Under the pieces are notes generated by a model, which worked only from the letters and a program-made list of their open reading frames with translations, was not told where the DNA came from and did not search any database. 64,000 nucleotides of DNA, from the NCBI GenBank assembly GCA_963556145.1, contig OY744463.1:1116001-1180000 (forward strand). Reading direction: 5' to 3'. This document shows, piece by piece, positions 31,703 to 42,833 of the stretch. The position numbers and the translations under genes were made by a program. Each line of letters starts with the position of its first letter. The first letter of the stretch is position 1. This DNA comes from Hygrocybe punicea (taxonomy: Eukaryota; Basidiomycota; Agaricomycetes; Agaricales; Hygrophoraceae).

Positions 31703-34700
31703 ATGTCAATGAAATCTTCCCAAGTACAAACTCGCGCTGCTAATGCGGATCAGCACCCAGGAGAAATCATTGCCAAGAGAAAGCGTCGTACCAAGGCAGA
31801 AATGGAGGCAGTGCGTGCCGAACAGCTTGCTGCGAAAGTCGAGAAGGATGCTCTCACAGCTGAGCTGATGAGGAACATCGCTCGCTTGGAGGACAAACTT
31901 GCTCAAAAAGACACAAAGGAACGGGCTGGGATTCAAGAGCGACCAAGGCCTCAACCACGGGCTGTGGCCTCATCATCGGGTGGCAAACCTCGCAATGAGA
32001 AAACGCCTAACAGAGAAGGGCAGTCAGTTGCAGAAAAGGGTGAATGCGATGCTTTACTGACTCGATGCTGCTGATTCTGAGATAGATGCGGTTGCGAAAG
32101 ACACTGCAGGAGCGGCTGGCAAAACTGCGATGGATGATGTCGTGGAATTTGAGGATGAACCTGTTGCTGGTTATCGAGATGATCCCAAGGACCTAACCTA
32201 CGAACCACAGGCTCAGCAGCAGGCAGAGGAAATAAGCGACGAGGAGATCGGCCAGCCAACGAAGAAGAAAAGAGTTCAGAAGGGGGACAAGCGAGCAGCC
32301 ATCAAGGCGTACCGGAAGGTGGTGGAAGTAAAGGAAGAACAAGAGCGTGAGTACCGATTTCGCATCCTGATTGTTGCAACGTTGAAGGCTGAAGGTTGTC
32401 TCGGATCAAAGTCACCCAAATTGGAAGGTGCGACCACACAACCAACACATGTTGATTCTTGACGATATCACCCTTTTTTTTCACACCCGCAGTACTCTCG
32501 ACAAGAGTGAGGTCGGTATCATTGATAAATGGGCAACCGAAGTCCGCCAGATGGGTCAGCCCCCCAAGAGGACTCCTACGAGGAGTCTTCTTAGCAAGGA
32601 TCACTCAGCTAGTCCTACAAACTCCTCAAGTGCGGCTTCAAGTTCTTTCAGGCCCACGGCACACGGTCATTCTGGACTGTCCAAGAGCTCAGAACCAACC
32701 ACAGTTGAAGGTGTAGATATCCCAGACTCGGATGTGGTTATTGCAAGATCGTCTAAGTCATCAAACCTGGTAATGTGGCTATTTTTTTTCATATAAAATG
32801 TCGTCTTAAATTCTGGTTAGGTCAGGATCAAGATTGAAGATGCAACCATGACCGTGACCTCAACGACCAACATCAGTGAATCAGGCCGTCAAGGCCGTGC
32901 CCACTTCACCAACCGCGATCTCCCTTTTGGTGCCCAAGATGCGAACGTTTGGCGCCGAATTTTCATACCCACATACACCGTCTTCGTCGCAAATTACTCC
33001 AACCCGTGGACAATTGACGACGACGACTCCGTAATAGCCCTGCAACATATCTGGGATGCCATTTATATGAACCGGGCCAACGTGGTCAACATCCCCTACA
33101 AGATTGGTTACATGGACAGTGTATTCTTCATCGTACGTTGTAGAGGGTCGACGTCCCTCTGAGTCCGTATCATCGATATATCACGAATCCGGACCAACCC
33201 GATGCCGCCATTCGACTTGCATTCGAACCCGACGTAACCCGACGCAACCCGACGTGACGTGACGTGACGTGACCCGACGTGACCGACATAACCCGACGTA
33301 TGCCGCTTCGTCACAGCCGCTCTCAGACCAAATCCGGCAGCCTCAAACGCCTCGGAGTTCCAATTCCAGGAGATGGATCTCTTCGGACTCAATCCCCGAC
33401 TTCGGATTTACTTTATTTATGCATCCCATCGTCCTTTCGGAGATATGTAGGACTTTCTAGATCTTTTCCTTGCATATTCGTTTTCCCCTCCATTTCCTGT
33501 CTTCGTTGCTTTGCAACCCCCCTTTCCACTTCCCCATTCCAGTGTTTCTTTGTAGTTTCTATCGGCCGAAGTAGACATGTCCGAAAGTAGCTACACACTC
33601 ATGTACTATAAAAACGGTCCCCGACGACCGTACAAAATAAGATACCCTTAGTCCCCGTTTCCCTCATAGTCAGAATCGTTTAGATCCCTTCAAATGCTCG
33701 TCCACGTAGTTCCTTAGCCTTTTTATAGTTTACTTCGTTGTCTTCCTCATTGTTCCCGTATATTCATTCATCGTTTCCGACCCGACCCGACCCGACCCGT
33801 CGTACCCGACATCGTCGGCATCGTCGGGTTCATTCGTTTTCAGTCCGTTCACCATCGGGTTCATCGTTATTAGTCCGTTTTCACTCCGTTCATCGTCGGG
33901 TTCATCATCATTTATCCATTTTCACTCTGTTCATCGCCGGATTCGTCGTTATTAGTCCCGTTTATGCGGCGGCTTTACTTTTATTTCACTTTCACTTCCT
34001 TTTACTACTATTCCCGACACTGAATTATCCAGTCACTTCTACGCTGACACCCACAGGTTAGGATCTTTATATATTTCTTTATATAGTTCCGAAGCCACCA
34101 AGAACCCGCATCTACAACGTTACTATGATCAGCTAAATGTAGATACTAATGTACACCGCTCAGTCCAATCAACGAATTTATGAATGGAGGGCGACATTCG
34201 CATCGGCCGCCCTGGCAGCAATCAATGACTACTTTTTGGCCACGCCTGAACTCAATACCAATGAAGCCCGTGCAGCATTTGCTAAACACCAACTCAAGAA
34301 CTTCGCATTTCTTTTTGCCGTTGCCGTTGGGAACGACAGAAACGTAAGCATATTTAAATCTAGTTCAATGCTAGCATAACAACCCGGAAAAAGGATTTCA
34401 AAGGCATATATCAAGGTCCCTTCGTTCTTCAAACCTTCAATGCACATTTCATGGCAATCCGCAATGCAATTAAAATTCCGGCAATCTCGAGGAGTTCGCT
34501 TGAGCCGAAGTCGGCATTTGCGCTGTCAGCGGCAGCTGTGAGTACTGACATTTGTGGATGTGTGCACACTTACGGATGGGTTGCAAGTCCGAAAGGGCCC
34601 TTCGGCTGTGGGCCAACAGGGACCTCATGATCGCAAACGAGGAAGAACCTAACAAACTTACCGTGACAATAACCAAAGGCATCAACCCCGCCACTGGACG

Positions 34701-35079
34701 AGACACAAAGGACACGGCATTCACAGAACAAAACTGGGGGAAAGCGACGCGGGGTTATCTTAGGTCTATCGAGAAAATGTCATCCGAGGCTTTCGAAGAG
34801 GTGATTGAACTGACACAAGAATATGCTCGAAGTGGTCGTTACACGGATTCTCAGGGTTCAGTAGAGGAAGACGAGGAGCAAGAGCGTGCGGCTCTGATTG
34901 AACCTGGCATGAATTGTACGTTTCTCAGCCTTACTTTCAGTTCCAGCATTCATGAGCTCTTACTTAGAATGCCAACCCCGTCAAAAATCGAGTCCGAGTC
35001 TCTCCCTGATCCCACCGTGACCCTCAATATGATTCCGTCTGCTTGTTTTCCCTCGCTTTTGCTTCCCTTTTCAAAGTAA
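31703..35079 (+). pseudogene. DUF6532-like protein, split by solo LTR
   Basis: The N terminus (31703 on) has a basic RKRRTKAEMEAVRAEQLAAKVEK helix, then acidic and lysine-rich low-complexity parts with KKKR patches over several exons. From about 32842 a globular region resembles the DUF6532 domain common in Agaricomycetes (NVWRRIFIPTYTVF, then QGPFVLQTFNAHFMAI, FALSAAAVERALRLW). The solo LTR at 33139-34116 lies inside an exon. Removing it with one ACGT joins FFIVR to YYDQLN in frame before an intron. The gene shares the Plavaka element with the transposase, so a transposition accessory role is plausible but unproven. The 3' end is uncertain. Confidence 0.65.
33139..34116 (+). mobile_element. 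Solo LTR, family A copy 2
   Basis: 978 bp, TGTAGA..TCTACA, with ACGT duplicated (33135-33138, 34117-34120). It is nearly identical to copy 1 but has 4 rather than 6 GACCC units and an extra ~60 bp block near 33855-33915. The TATA/inverted repeat is at 33604-33631. Confidence 0.92.
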
Positions 35080-35302
35080 TACCACCGCTAGTACTACTAC
35101 TAATAGTACTAATATACCGTGCACTGGCACAATTATATGGATTTTAGAGAAAAAATTATCCGTAAAGTTAAATAATTAAGTGTGATTAAGTACGATTAAG
35201 TAGATGGACCTTCTTACAGCACTTTTCACATCTGTATGGAATCGCAAAAAAATAAAATATCTTTGTTCTTGTTTGTACTGGGACCCCGGCCTGTCTTAGA
35301 CC

Positions 35303-36879
35303 ATGTCGACCGCCAATAGCCCCGAGCCCGCAGAGCTGCCCTGCATTTCTGTTCCAATAATCGCTCGTCTGACAGTCCATGTTCCAGCATCAGGCTCGGG
35401 AAAGAAGAAATCCACGAAGAAGGATCTAAGGACGAAGGAATTCACACATAAATTCTGTGCTACGAAGGCCAACTACATTGAGCTTCTCAACACGGTCTTA
35501 GCAAAGCATCACGTCAACAACAAGTTTCAAGTTTCAGAACGCAGACGTTATTGCTGCAAGATACAGGTCCCACCTGCCAAGTGAGTGCATTGGTGAATAA
35601 AGCTAGGCTGGAACTGAAATTTCGACCGAAGCAAAGGAGATGCATGTGATGTTGTGAACTTTGCAGAATACGAGGATGTTGTCAATAAGATCATTGAGAA
35701 GAAACCGACCAAAGCAGTTACAATCCTCGTTGACATGAATGATGTCGAGAAGACGGCAAAAAAGGTACGGAGCTGCATATATGTGTCAAATATGTATCTC
35801 ACATTGTAACAGAACATATTGCTTGGTTCCGAGGGTGAAAGTGATGATAATGAAGATGATGGGGACGACATAGATGTGAGTTGTAAATGCCAATCTATCT
35901 ACCGTCTAATACTTTTATCAGAACACCACTGGACTTTCGAAGATTGACCTTGAGTTGGCTCGCCTCCGAGGATTACTTGAGAAGCGCTTCGCAAATGACA
36001 ACGATGCTGGGTATACCTACATAGATCCTCTCACTGCAGAGTCCACACCGTTGACGCCCTTCATGATGAAAGAATGGGCTCGCGCTATGGTAAGTGCTAT
36101 GTCAACAGTAGCCCGTATGCTACTAACCTACAAACTAGTATGACGGGACAGCATCTGTAACACATCCCCCGTCAACAGCAACATTCGATCCTGCCAATCG
36201 TAAATCATCCATCACAGCATGTCATCGCTCTGAATCAACAACCTCCTCGTCATCCTCCGCTGTCAACATGTCTGGTGATTCGGCACTAGCCCATATCTCA
36301 CAGATTTTGTCAAGCATTGCAACAATTGCTCAAGCACCTACTGGTAAACGCCCCACTACGCCAATTCACTCCCCAGACTCGGCCAACTCGTCTACACTTG
36401 CACCAATTACCAATACACCATCAAAACTTCCACGCTTCCTCAAATATGCCGAATGCCATCTCGGAATTTCAAATGCCTCTGTATATGAACAGCATCTCAA
36501 GCAAATGGGATATGGCCCCGATCTTCTGCATCTCGTAGATGACGCTGCTCTCAAGGACATTGGAATAAATGCAGGAGATGTCATTCGCCTCAAACAGAAC
36601 TCGTTGCAATGGTGGAACAGCCCAGCTGCAAAACGTAAACCAGACACTCGCACTTCTTCTCCTACCCCCTCCAAGCCGCCTACCAAAAAAGTACGCTTCG
36701 AGAAAAGGTTCCATGATGGCGGCGCCATGCGAATTTATGGGCCCAAGATTATGAAGGGTAATTGTGAACCTGACGACTTTGATTGGTACTACTATTGTGA
36801 AGCTCGAAGCGATATGGTACCTATTCCCACAGGTTACATGCCGGTTCTTGATGGTGAGGATTATGGCGATTCCTTGTAA
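35303..36879 (+). CDS. SAM-domain protein carried by Tc1-type element
   Basis: Starts 18 bp after the left inverted repeat. An N-terminal domain (exon 1, FTHKFCATKANYIELLNTVL.. SERRRYCCKIQ) continues in short exons with VVNKIIEKKPTKAVTILVDM and an acidic GSEGESDDNEDDGDD. The last long exon (about 36137-36879) has a Ser/Thr-rich linker, then a helical domain YAECHLGISNASVYEQ.. HLVDDAALKDIGINAGDVIRL that fits a sterile alpha motif. A basic TKKVRFEKRF segment and an acidic tail end the protein. SAM domains mediate oligomerisation or RNA/DNA binding. The gene is convergent with the transposase. Similar domain pairs occur in Agaricomycete hypothetical proteins; whether this one serves the element or is captured cargo is unknown. 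Confidence 0.7.
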
Positions 36880-37072
36880 ATTCACCCATTCACGTTTGGT
36901 TTCTGTGTCGTGTCGTCTGTCCTCTTTGTCCTGTTTCGTTCACTTTGTTGTCCTTGTTTTTAGCATTCGCACTGTCCTTGTTGTCGAATCATGTAGTTTT
37001 GTCAGTCAATAAATGTTATTTGATCCTTTCATTTGACCGTTTGAGACACCGCATGGCATTACATGAATGAAA

Positions 37073-38130
37073 CTACACAACGTATCCAGAAGCACAGAAG
37101 AAGCCCCAAGCCTTGTCAGAAGTGATGTTTTGACACGCTCGGTCTATTATGGAAAACGAGAAGTCCTGCCAGTATCGTCTCAAATAACTCTTGATCGCAG
37201 CAAAAGCTTGCTCTATCGGATTCAAGTCTGGTGAGTACGGGGGAAGGAAAATGAGTTTACATTCTAATACACCATTTGAGCAACACATTCAGGGAGTTGA
37301 AAAAACGACTTACGGGCTTCATCTTCAACAAGTGCACGCACTTCCTCAGAGTGGTGGATATTGCAATTGTCTAAGATAAGGACACTTTGAGGCCCTGGAT
37401 ATGGATTGGTAAGGGGAATCTAAGCTCTGTGTGAGTCCATACTCTAATACTGAATAAATCAAATGAAACGCATGACGAGCTCTTGAAGAAACTGTAAAAA
37501 CCGTTCAGAGGTGACAGATCCCGGAATAACATCATACGTGATGATGCCATCGAGTGTTAGGATAGGAAGGATGGAGAACCTCTGCCCACGAACAAAACAA
37601 CGCCTTTGCACACATCTCTGCCCGACCATTGACCAGCCTCGCATACGTGCCGAAGTCTTCTTGTTTCGGGCGGCTTCGTCAATAAAAATCAACATATCTG
37701 GGTTAGGTACTTCATCGGCAATCCTGTTCATGAATGCTGAACGGAGCAAATCATTCCTTTCTAATGCTCGAGAAGAAACACATTTTCGGGAGTAATGAAG
37801 ACGACGTAGGGTACGAAGGATTGTCGGTATGGAAACCAGGACACCACGTTGGTTGTACAGCTCGGACTGAATCTCATCAAGATAAATGCAGTGTCTGCGG
37901 TGCAAGAGTGCGACAATGAGCTTGAGATCTTCGTGAGAGAGAATCCGATGCCTGCCAGATCGACATGCATGAGGATTATAAGGAACCCCGTAGTACCGAT
38001 CGTAGTCGAGAGTTTGATAGACAAGAGACTTCTTGATGCCCAGGAGATCACAGATCTCCTTGACTTTCCAACCCTTTCGTGCCAGGACGGGAATACGAGC
38101 TTTGAGATCCCATGATACGGGATGGTACAT
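37073..38130 (-). CDS. Tc1/mariner (IS630-like) DDE transposase
   Basis: Exons are 38130-37478 or -37477, 37419 to about 37306, and the last to 37073. The N-terminal helix-turn-helix region (LKARIPVLARKGWKVKEICDLLG, read in part) is followed by the catalytic core: first Asp in MLIFIDEA, second in VLILDNCNIHHS, Glu in SPDLNPIEQAFAAIK. The spacing between the last two fits the DD34E-like Tc1 class. Introns have usable GT..AG borders and the frame stays open. It would act on the CAGCACTTTTCAC ends. It starts about 25 bp from the right inverted repeat. Confidence 0.85.
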
Positions 38131-38318
38131 GGCAATGTTTCTGGGGTCCGAGTCCCAGACAAACAAGAACAAAGATATTTTATTTTATTGCGATTCCATA
38201 CAGATGTGAAAAGTGCTGTAATTCCACTTAATCACTTAACTACTTAAAAGGTCTTAATTTATGTAATAAGTCGGATTAAGTCGGATTAAGTCAAATTAAG
38301 TCAACCCGTGTTTTCCTG

Positions 38319-38391
38319 ATGGTACGCGGAACTTGTTGTCGCCGTCAAACCTAATTCTGAGTCTCCTACAGCACCAGCCCAAACTACCATT
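38319..38391 (-). pseudogene. Crinkler-like fragment, upstream half, over a perfect palindrome
   Basis: On the minus strand an ATG at 38391 opens a frame that runs to the Plavaka edge and continues at 28096. Overlapping it, 38370-38403 holds 14-bp arms (AGCACCAGCCCAAA and its inverse) around a 6-bp loop. Interrupted by the Plavaka insertion. Confidence 0.35.
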
Positions 38392-38973
38392 TGGGCTGGT
38401 GCTCTAAGAGACTTCGCGATTGTTTTCGAGGCTTACTGAGAAATAGCCAATCCCAAAATCGTTGTCAGTCATGGCGACATCCAGTTGTACAACGATTTCC
38501 GGATTTCCAGGATTGGATGGTGAGAAGGCTGATGCTGTGTCGATATTGTATCATCATGACGTTTTATCTCGCGCTACTGCCGACTGACGGAATGCCTCAT
38601 GAGGCTGGGGACGTATTCCAACTTGTATCCAAGCAACAGAACGGAATTTTCGTGGTGTCTCCATTTTCCCATCCGTATGGCATAAATACACGGTACACAG
38701 GCGAGTCTTCATCCTCTTCCAAGACTTTTTCACCTCCGGTATGGTCATCATGATTTCCTTCCAGCCATGGGCGCTTTTGACCTGGAACCTTCCTTCAGAC
38801 TGGATTGGCTGGTTTATTTATCCGTTCATATTATCCTCGGTATGCATCCGTTGGCTAGTTTTGGCTGCTGGCGAAAATGTTGAGATTTTGTTGTAAACTT
38901 GTAGCTGGACCGAGGATATTTTTTTCGTTCACCACTTCAACGACCTGCTATACGTTTTCCTGTGACGATTCAG

Positions 38974-39571
38974 ATGGCTTCCATTCGCGCACTCACATTC
39001 CTTGTTTTATTGATGTGTCTTCTCGTCAACTCTGCCCCCACTGCAAAAGGTATCTTTTATGTAACGACTCTCTGTCTAGGTGCATTTTTGAATGCAATGC
39101 TCAGGCTCCACGAGACTTAGGATTTCGCTCAAGTCCTATGATCAGAAACTTATGGATCAATGTGAGTCTTGGAACACACAGAAAACTCAGTTAAACTCAA
39201 GGTCTTTGGATTTCGCAGCCAGGACAAAGATAATTGCCAAAGCCGGGGGTGCAAAAACCACATTCGTTCCTCTCCCTGTTAAGATTGTTTATCTGAATCC
39301 AAGGAAGAAAGTTTGTCATATCCCATCATCGCTGTCTTCCATTCACCGATTATATTTTTCTGCACAGGATTGTAAACAAGGTTCGCAGGGATGTGTTCAA
39401 TTGAGAGTTTACCAGGCCACTATTGAAATTACGGGTGCATCATCGGCGATCGTTGATGTACTGGTAAGCTGTCATTGCCACTTTGATCACTTCACTTGTA
39501 ACTCCTAAAATTCCAATCCTCAGCAACATGTGGATCTACCGGCAGGCGTCGAAATTGGGATTCGCTTGTGA
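38974..39571 (+). CDS. Small secreted protein, hypothetical
   Basis: Five exons (38974-39049, 39105-39161, 39219-39310, 39368-39463, 39524-39571) join in phase to 122 aa. The first ~24 residues are a signal peptide (MASIRALTF, LVLLMCLLV core, small residues before the cleavage region). The mature part has KIVYLNPRKK, a CKQGSQGC cysteine pair and a hydrophobic C terminus. Introns of 48-60 bp carry consensus borders, which supports the model over chance. The protein is likely extracellular; small secreted proteins of fungi can act in host or substrate interaction, but nothing here fixes a role. I do not recognise the family. Confidence 0.7.
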
Positions 39572-40221
39572 ATATCCTGAGGCATCTTTACTGGATTGTT
39601 GTATTGTCCTGCTACATTCCCGCAATTGTTGGATAAGCCATTTGGAATGGAACTGTTTTTGTCCTGGTGTGTTTCATATAATTCAACGGGTATTAGAATA
39701 CTCTGTTCTGAGTCAAAGATGACCAAAGCTCGAAGCAATTGGATAGTTGAGGACATATCATTGTAGTGGAGTGACTGAACCTTACCATCACTAGACTCCG
39801 GCCGCAACCTTCCAAGTTCTTTCTTCAGAAGTAACTTGCCTTTGCATGAACAGTGGCCTGGCAGGTGCAGCTTTAATAATGTCACTTTCACACTGAGTTA
39901 GTCACTCAGATCCAATATTCCTTGAAGCCGTGGACCTTTGGGTGGTTTTGTGAGATTTACTGATCTTCGGTGTACATTCCCGAGGATTGTTCTGATTATT
40001 CCTGCCAAATCAGTAGCAATGGATGTAGATCATATTCTGGAGGTGTTCAAATTCTACAATGAAATTTACCGGAATTGGGTGCTAAACAAGCAGCGTAAAT
40101 GTGTTCAGAGGTTCAAAATATTAATTTTGGTCCAATAGCAAAATAAAAGGTGGTAACCACGTATAGTTTACCTGGCTTTCAACAAGAAATTCAATTTTGT
40201 CCAATCCGACCGACGAGACTG
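39572..40221. other. Intergenic interval
   Basis: No gene supported. A 123-codon minus-strand frame at 39520-39891 overlaps the last exon of the secreted-protein gene and has no family features. Confidence 0.4.
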
Positions 40222-41700
40222 TCAGAAATCTGCATCGTGTTCATCCACAAAAGCCATGCCCGGTGGCCATGGATCGTCGGTGCTCCACTGCTCCACGGCT
40301 ACAACCCCCTCCAGCAACTTCAGATTCTCGCCGCGAACCCAACGGTTGGTTCTCAAACGCAACAATGAAATGGGGTGCCCAATGTCTTGTCGCTTGGTCA
40401 ACATCTCCACACATACTTGGGAGCACTCCGAGTCTAAGGTCAGCGTGTGTAGTTGCGTCCACGGTAGGCTGTGCAACGATGTACAGCATTCCCCGAGTGC
40501 CTTGAGGATTTCGACGGAGGAGGCTAGTATGGAAAGATGTGTGATTGTAGGGAGATTCTGAAATATTGCCCTGCAGCTCGAAAGGTTGAATTGGCAATTG
40601 GAGAGCGTGAGTGAGTGCAAGTAGGGAAATTTCGCTGCAGAATGTGGGTTCCGCGAAAGGGTCCAGGAGGAGAGTTCAGAATCCCTAAGTCGTCCAACAA
40701 CCAATGACTCCAGTTGAGGTGCCTTTATTCCTGAAAGTATACGGCAGAATGTATGACTGTCCGACACCCGGAGCGAGCGAAGGGTGGGCATTTCTAATTC
40801 TGGGTGATCTTGAGCAGACCAAGACTCGATAACTACCTCACAAAGAGATAAGTTGCGCAGCGAAGGAGCGGCAGCAATGACTGCGCAGAAACGTGCATAT
40901 GATAATACCCTCCTCGAGAAGTTGTCTCCGATATGAAGTGTGGTGACCATGTTCATTGGGGGATGCGTCGACCGTATCGTATCGACTGGCAATCGTACAA
41001 AAGTCAAGGCGGGTGCACCAGCTGCAAATATCTGTGGGGTGTATTTCGTAAATGTAACTGCATGAGCGCGGATGGACAATTGCTCGAGCAAGGGGACAGA
41101 TATTCGACGGAAGCGATTAAATATCTTCTCCATGTTGCCCTTGTAAGCCACGTCAATGAAAACACGGCGCCAGCGAGCAATATGTTCGCTGATCAGAGCG
41201 AACAGCTTGTCTGCATGAGTTTTGGTGCACCTGCTGGAGAAGTTGAATATGATGTCGATGGGGCACGCTTTGGACCGTGCCAAGTAGGTGGATATTCGGT
41301 CGAACTCGGCGTCGAGCTTGCCACGCTTGTCGCCGGACACTAATGATGGCCTGGAGTTGTTCCTGATTTGCGCCCAGAGGGACAGTGAGCACAGGGCAAC
41401 ATCTCGCCAGTGGCTTGCCACATGGGACACGAGGACCTCAAACGGCAGACAGGATCGATACAGGATACGGTCGCTCGCATAGCGTTGTTGTCCCGCCTTG
41501 AAGATCTGTGTCAAAACTTCGTTGGGCAAGTAGGCAATGTTTGCGTTCCTGTTGAGAAACCGTCCATGCTGGGCACTCACGTGTCCGATGGAGCGCTCGA
41601 CGGAAGCGAGCTCGTCCTGGAGACTTTTCCTTTTCTTTTCTAAGTTTCGTAGTTGGTTCGAAAGTGCCTCCAGACTTCGAGTGTCGTTGCACAAGCTCAT
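40222..41700 (-). CDS. F-box/LRR-type protein
   Basis: A single open frame of 492 aa. A coiled coil at residues ~8-45 (LSNQLRNLEKKRKSLQDELASVE, read in part) is followed by an F-box-like segment (IAYLPNEVLTQIF, then VASHWRDVALCSLSLWAQI). Leucine-rich segments follow (LEQLSIRAH, LRNLSLCEVVIES, LRSLRVSD, LHSLTLSNCQ). This layout is typical of the large Agaricomycete F-box families, whose members recruit substrates to SCF ubiquitin ligases. No intron and no lesion are seen. The start was chosen at the first Met before the coiled coil. Confidence 0.85.
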   Translation of the reverse strand: MSLCNDTRSLEALSNQLRNLEKKRKSLQDELASVERSIGHVSAQHGRFLNRNANIAYLPNEVLTQIFKAGQQRYASDRILYRSCLPFEVLVSHVASHWRDVALCSLSLWAQIRNNSRPSLVSGDKRGKLDAEFDRISTYLARSKACPIDIIFNFSSRCTKTHADKLFALISEHIARWRRVFIDVAYKGNMEKIFNRFRRISVPLLEQLSIRAHAVTFTKYTPQIFAAGAPALTFVRLPVDTIRSTHPPMNMVTTLHIGDNFSRRVLSYARFCAVIAAAPSLRNLSLCEVVIESWSAQDHPELEMPTLRSLRVSDSHTFCRILSGIKAPQLESLVVGRLRDSELSSWTLSRNPHSAAKFPYLHSLTLSNCQFNLSSCRAIFQNLPTITHLSILASSVEILKALGECCTSLHSLPWTQLHTLTLDSECSQVCVEMLTKRQDIGHPISLLRLRTNRWVRGENLKLLEGVVAVEQWSTDDPWPPGMAFVDEHDADF

Positions 41701-41982
41701 CGGCGTTCAAGTTGAACCTAAATGATCTCCCACGGTCCCAGGCCAGCCACAAGCCATCATGGACAATACGGCCAACTCCTCCTTTTATTGCAGTCTCCCG
41801 GTACTACAGTTCGTCCCCCTGATCTCGAAGCCTGCCACATCGAGGTGTATACGCCACCACTACCTAACATCCAACGATGCACATTAGACGACAAAGGCAT
41901 TCTCATTCATCGGTTCTCAACAGATGGCTTTTCAACTTTACTCGTAAGCACAGCAGATGAGGCCTCGATGAGGCCTCGATGA

Positions 41983-42833
41983 GGCTCTGTACCTGCGTTA
42001 CCTCTTGCGGTTCGCGACTCGGACTGTCGCAGTCAACAGATTACAGCCGCAAGATAATCTGTTGAAGCAAATTCATGAAGCATGCCAACTGGAGACGGGA
42101 TACTAACTAATACGTGACTAATAGAGTCCGGCAATCCCCTGTTTTATTTGTGTGCATGGCAGACTATGAAAGTTTGAGAAGAAATGGTAAATATTTCTGC
42201 AATACATTTCAACCTTAGCACATATAACAAAAGTGTGATAGAACTTCAATCTGGATAACTTGTTCACAGTAGATTTTTAAAAATCTTGCTACATCTTTCA
42301 AACCAATGGAATCACCATTGTTCTGGAGGGAAATTAGAGTGAATAAAAATTCTGTTGTGAACAATTTGTTCTAAATGTAAGTTAGAAGAACCTCTAATAG
42401 TTTGATTGGTGATTATAGCAGTGTGGCAACCTACACAGTTGCTATGGGCGAGTGGCAAAAGGCTTGCTTATATAATGTTTGTCAAGCATCAGCGAAGCCT
42501 TTTCTGGTAGTCAAAAGTAGTAGAGACTCATATTAAGTGATTTATTGCTTCAGTTTGCTGTAAAAAATAGTTCTAATGTTTGTCAGTAGTGTTTCCTGAC
42601 TTTTCAATTAACTGATATATATTTTATTGCACTAAACTGAGGGTGTATCTCATTTATCTTGAGTTGACCACATTTGAAACAATTACCTTAACAAGCATGT
42701 GCACAGATTTTATAAGCAATTGCCAGACCCCATGACTAAGCAATTTGTGGCATTGAGTTCCGTTTTTGGTAGCAATGACTCTCAGCTAAATAAATATCAG
42801 AAATATTTCTGAATACTATTTGTATGTTGCACT
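41983..42833. other. A/T-rich interval without genes
   Basis: Stops in all frames. A two-fold GAGGCCTCGAT duplication occurs near 41960-41983. No repeats shared with the rest of the window were noticed. Confidence 0.5.

Larger units (their letters stand above)
35217..38218. mobile_element. Tc1/mariner-type element with two convergent genes
   Basis: The inverted ends CAGCACTTTTCACATCTG.. match for about 65 bp (35217-35281 and 38154-38218) and each is flanked by TA. It encodes a SAM-domain protein (+) and a DDE transposase (-), both starting within about 90 bp of a terminus. It lies inside the Plavaka element next to its right end. Confidence 0.85.
28099..38318. mobile_element. Plavaka (CMC superfamily) DNA transposon with nested inserts
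   Basis: The inverted termini start CAGGAAAACAC(A/G)GGTTGACTTAATTTGACTTAATC (given here as a pattern) and are flanked by AT (28097-28098, 38319-38320). Subterminal DNA on both sides repeats GACTTA/ACTTAATC-type motifs, as in CACTA-like elements. It carries the Plavaka transposase (-) and a divergent DUF6532-like gene (+). A solo LTR (33139-34116) and a Tc1-type element (35217-38218) are nested inside; without them the element is about 6.2 kb. Confidence 0.88.

Noticed and set aside
39520..39891. Minus-strand frame of 123 codons
   Set aside because: Overlaps the last exon of the secreted-protein gene, has no family features and no splice support.
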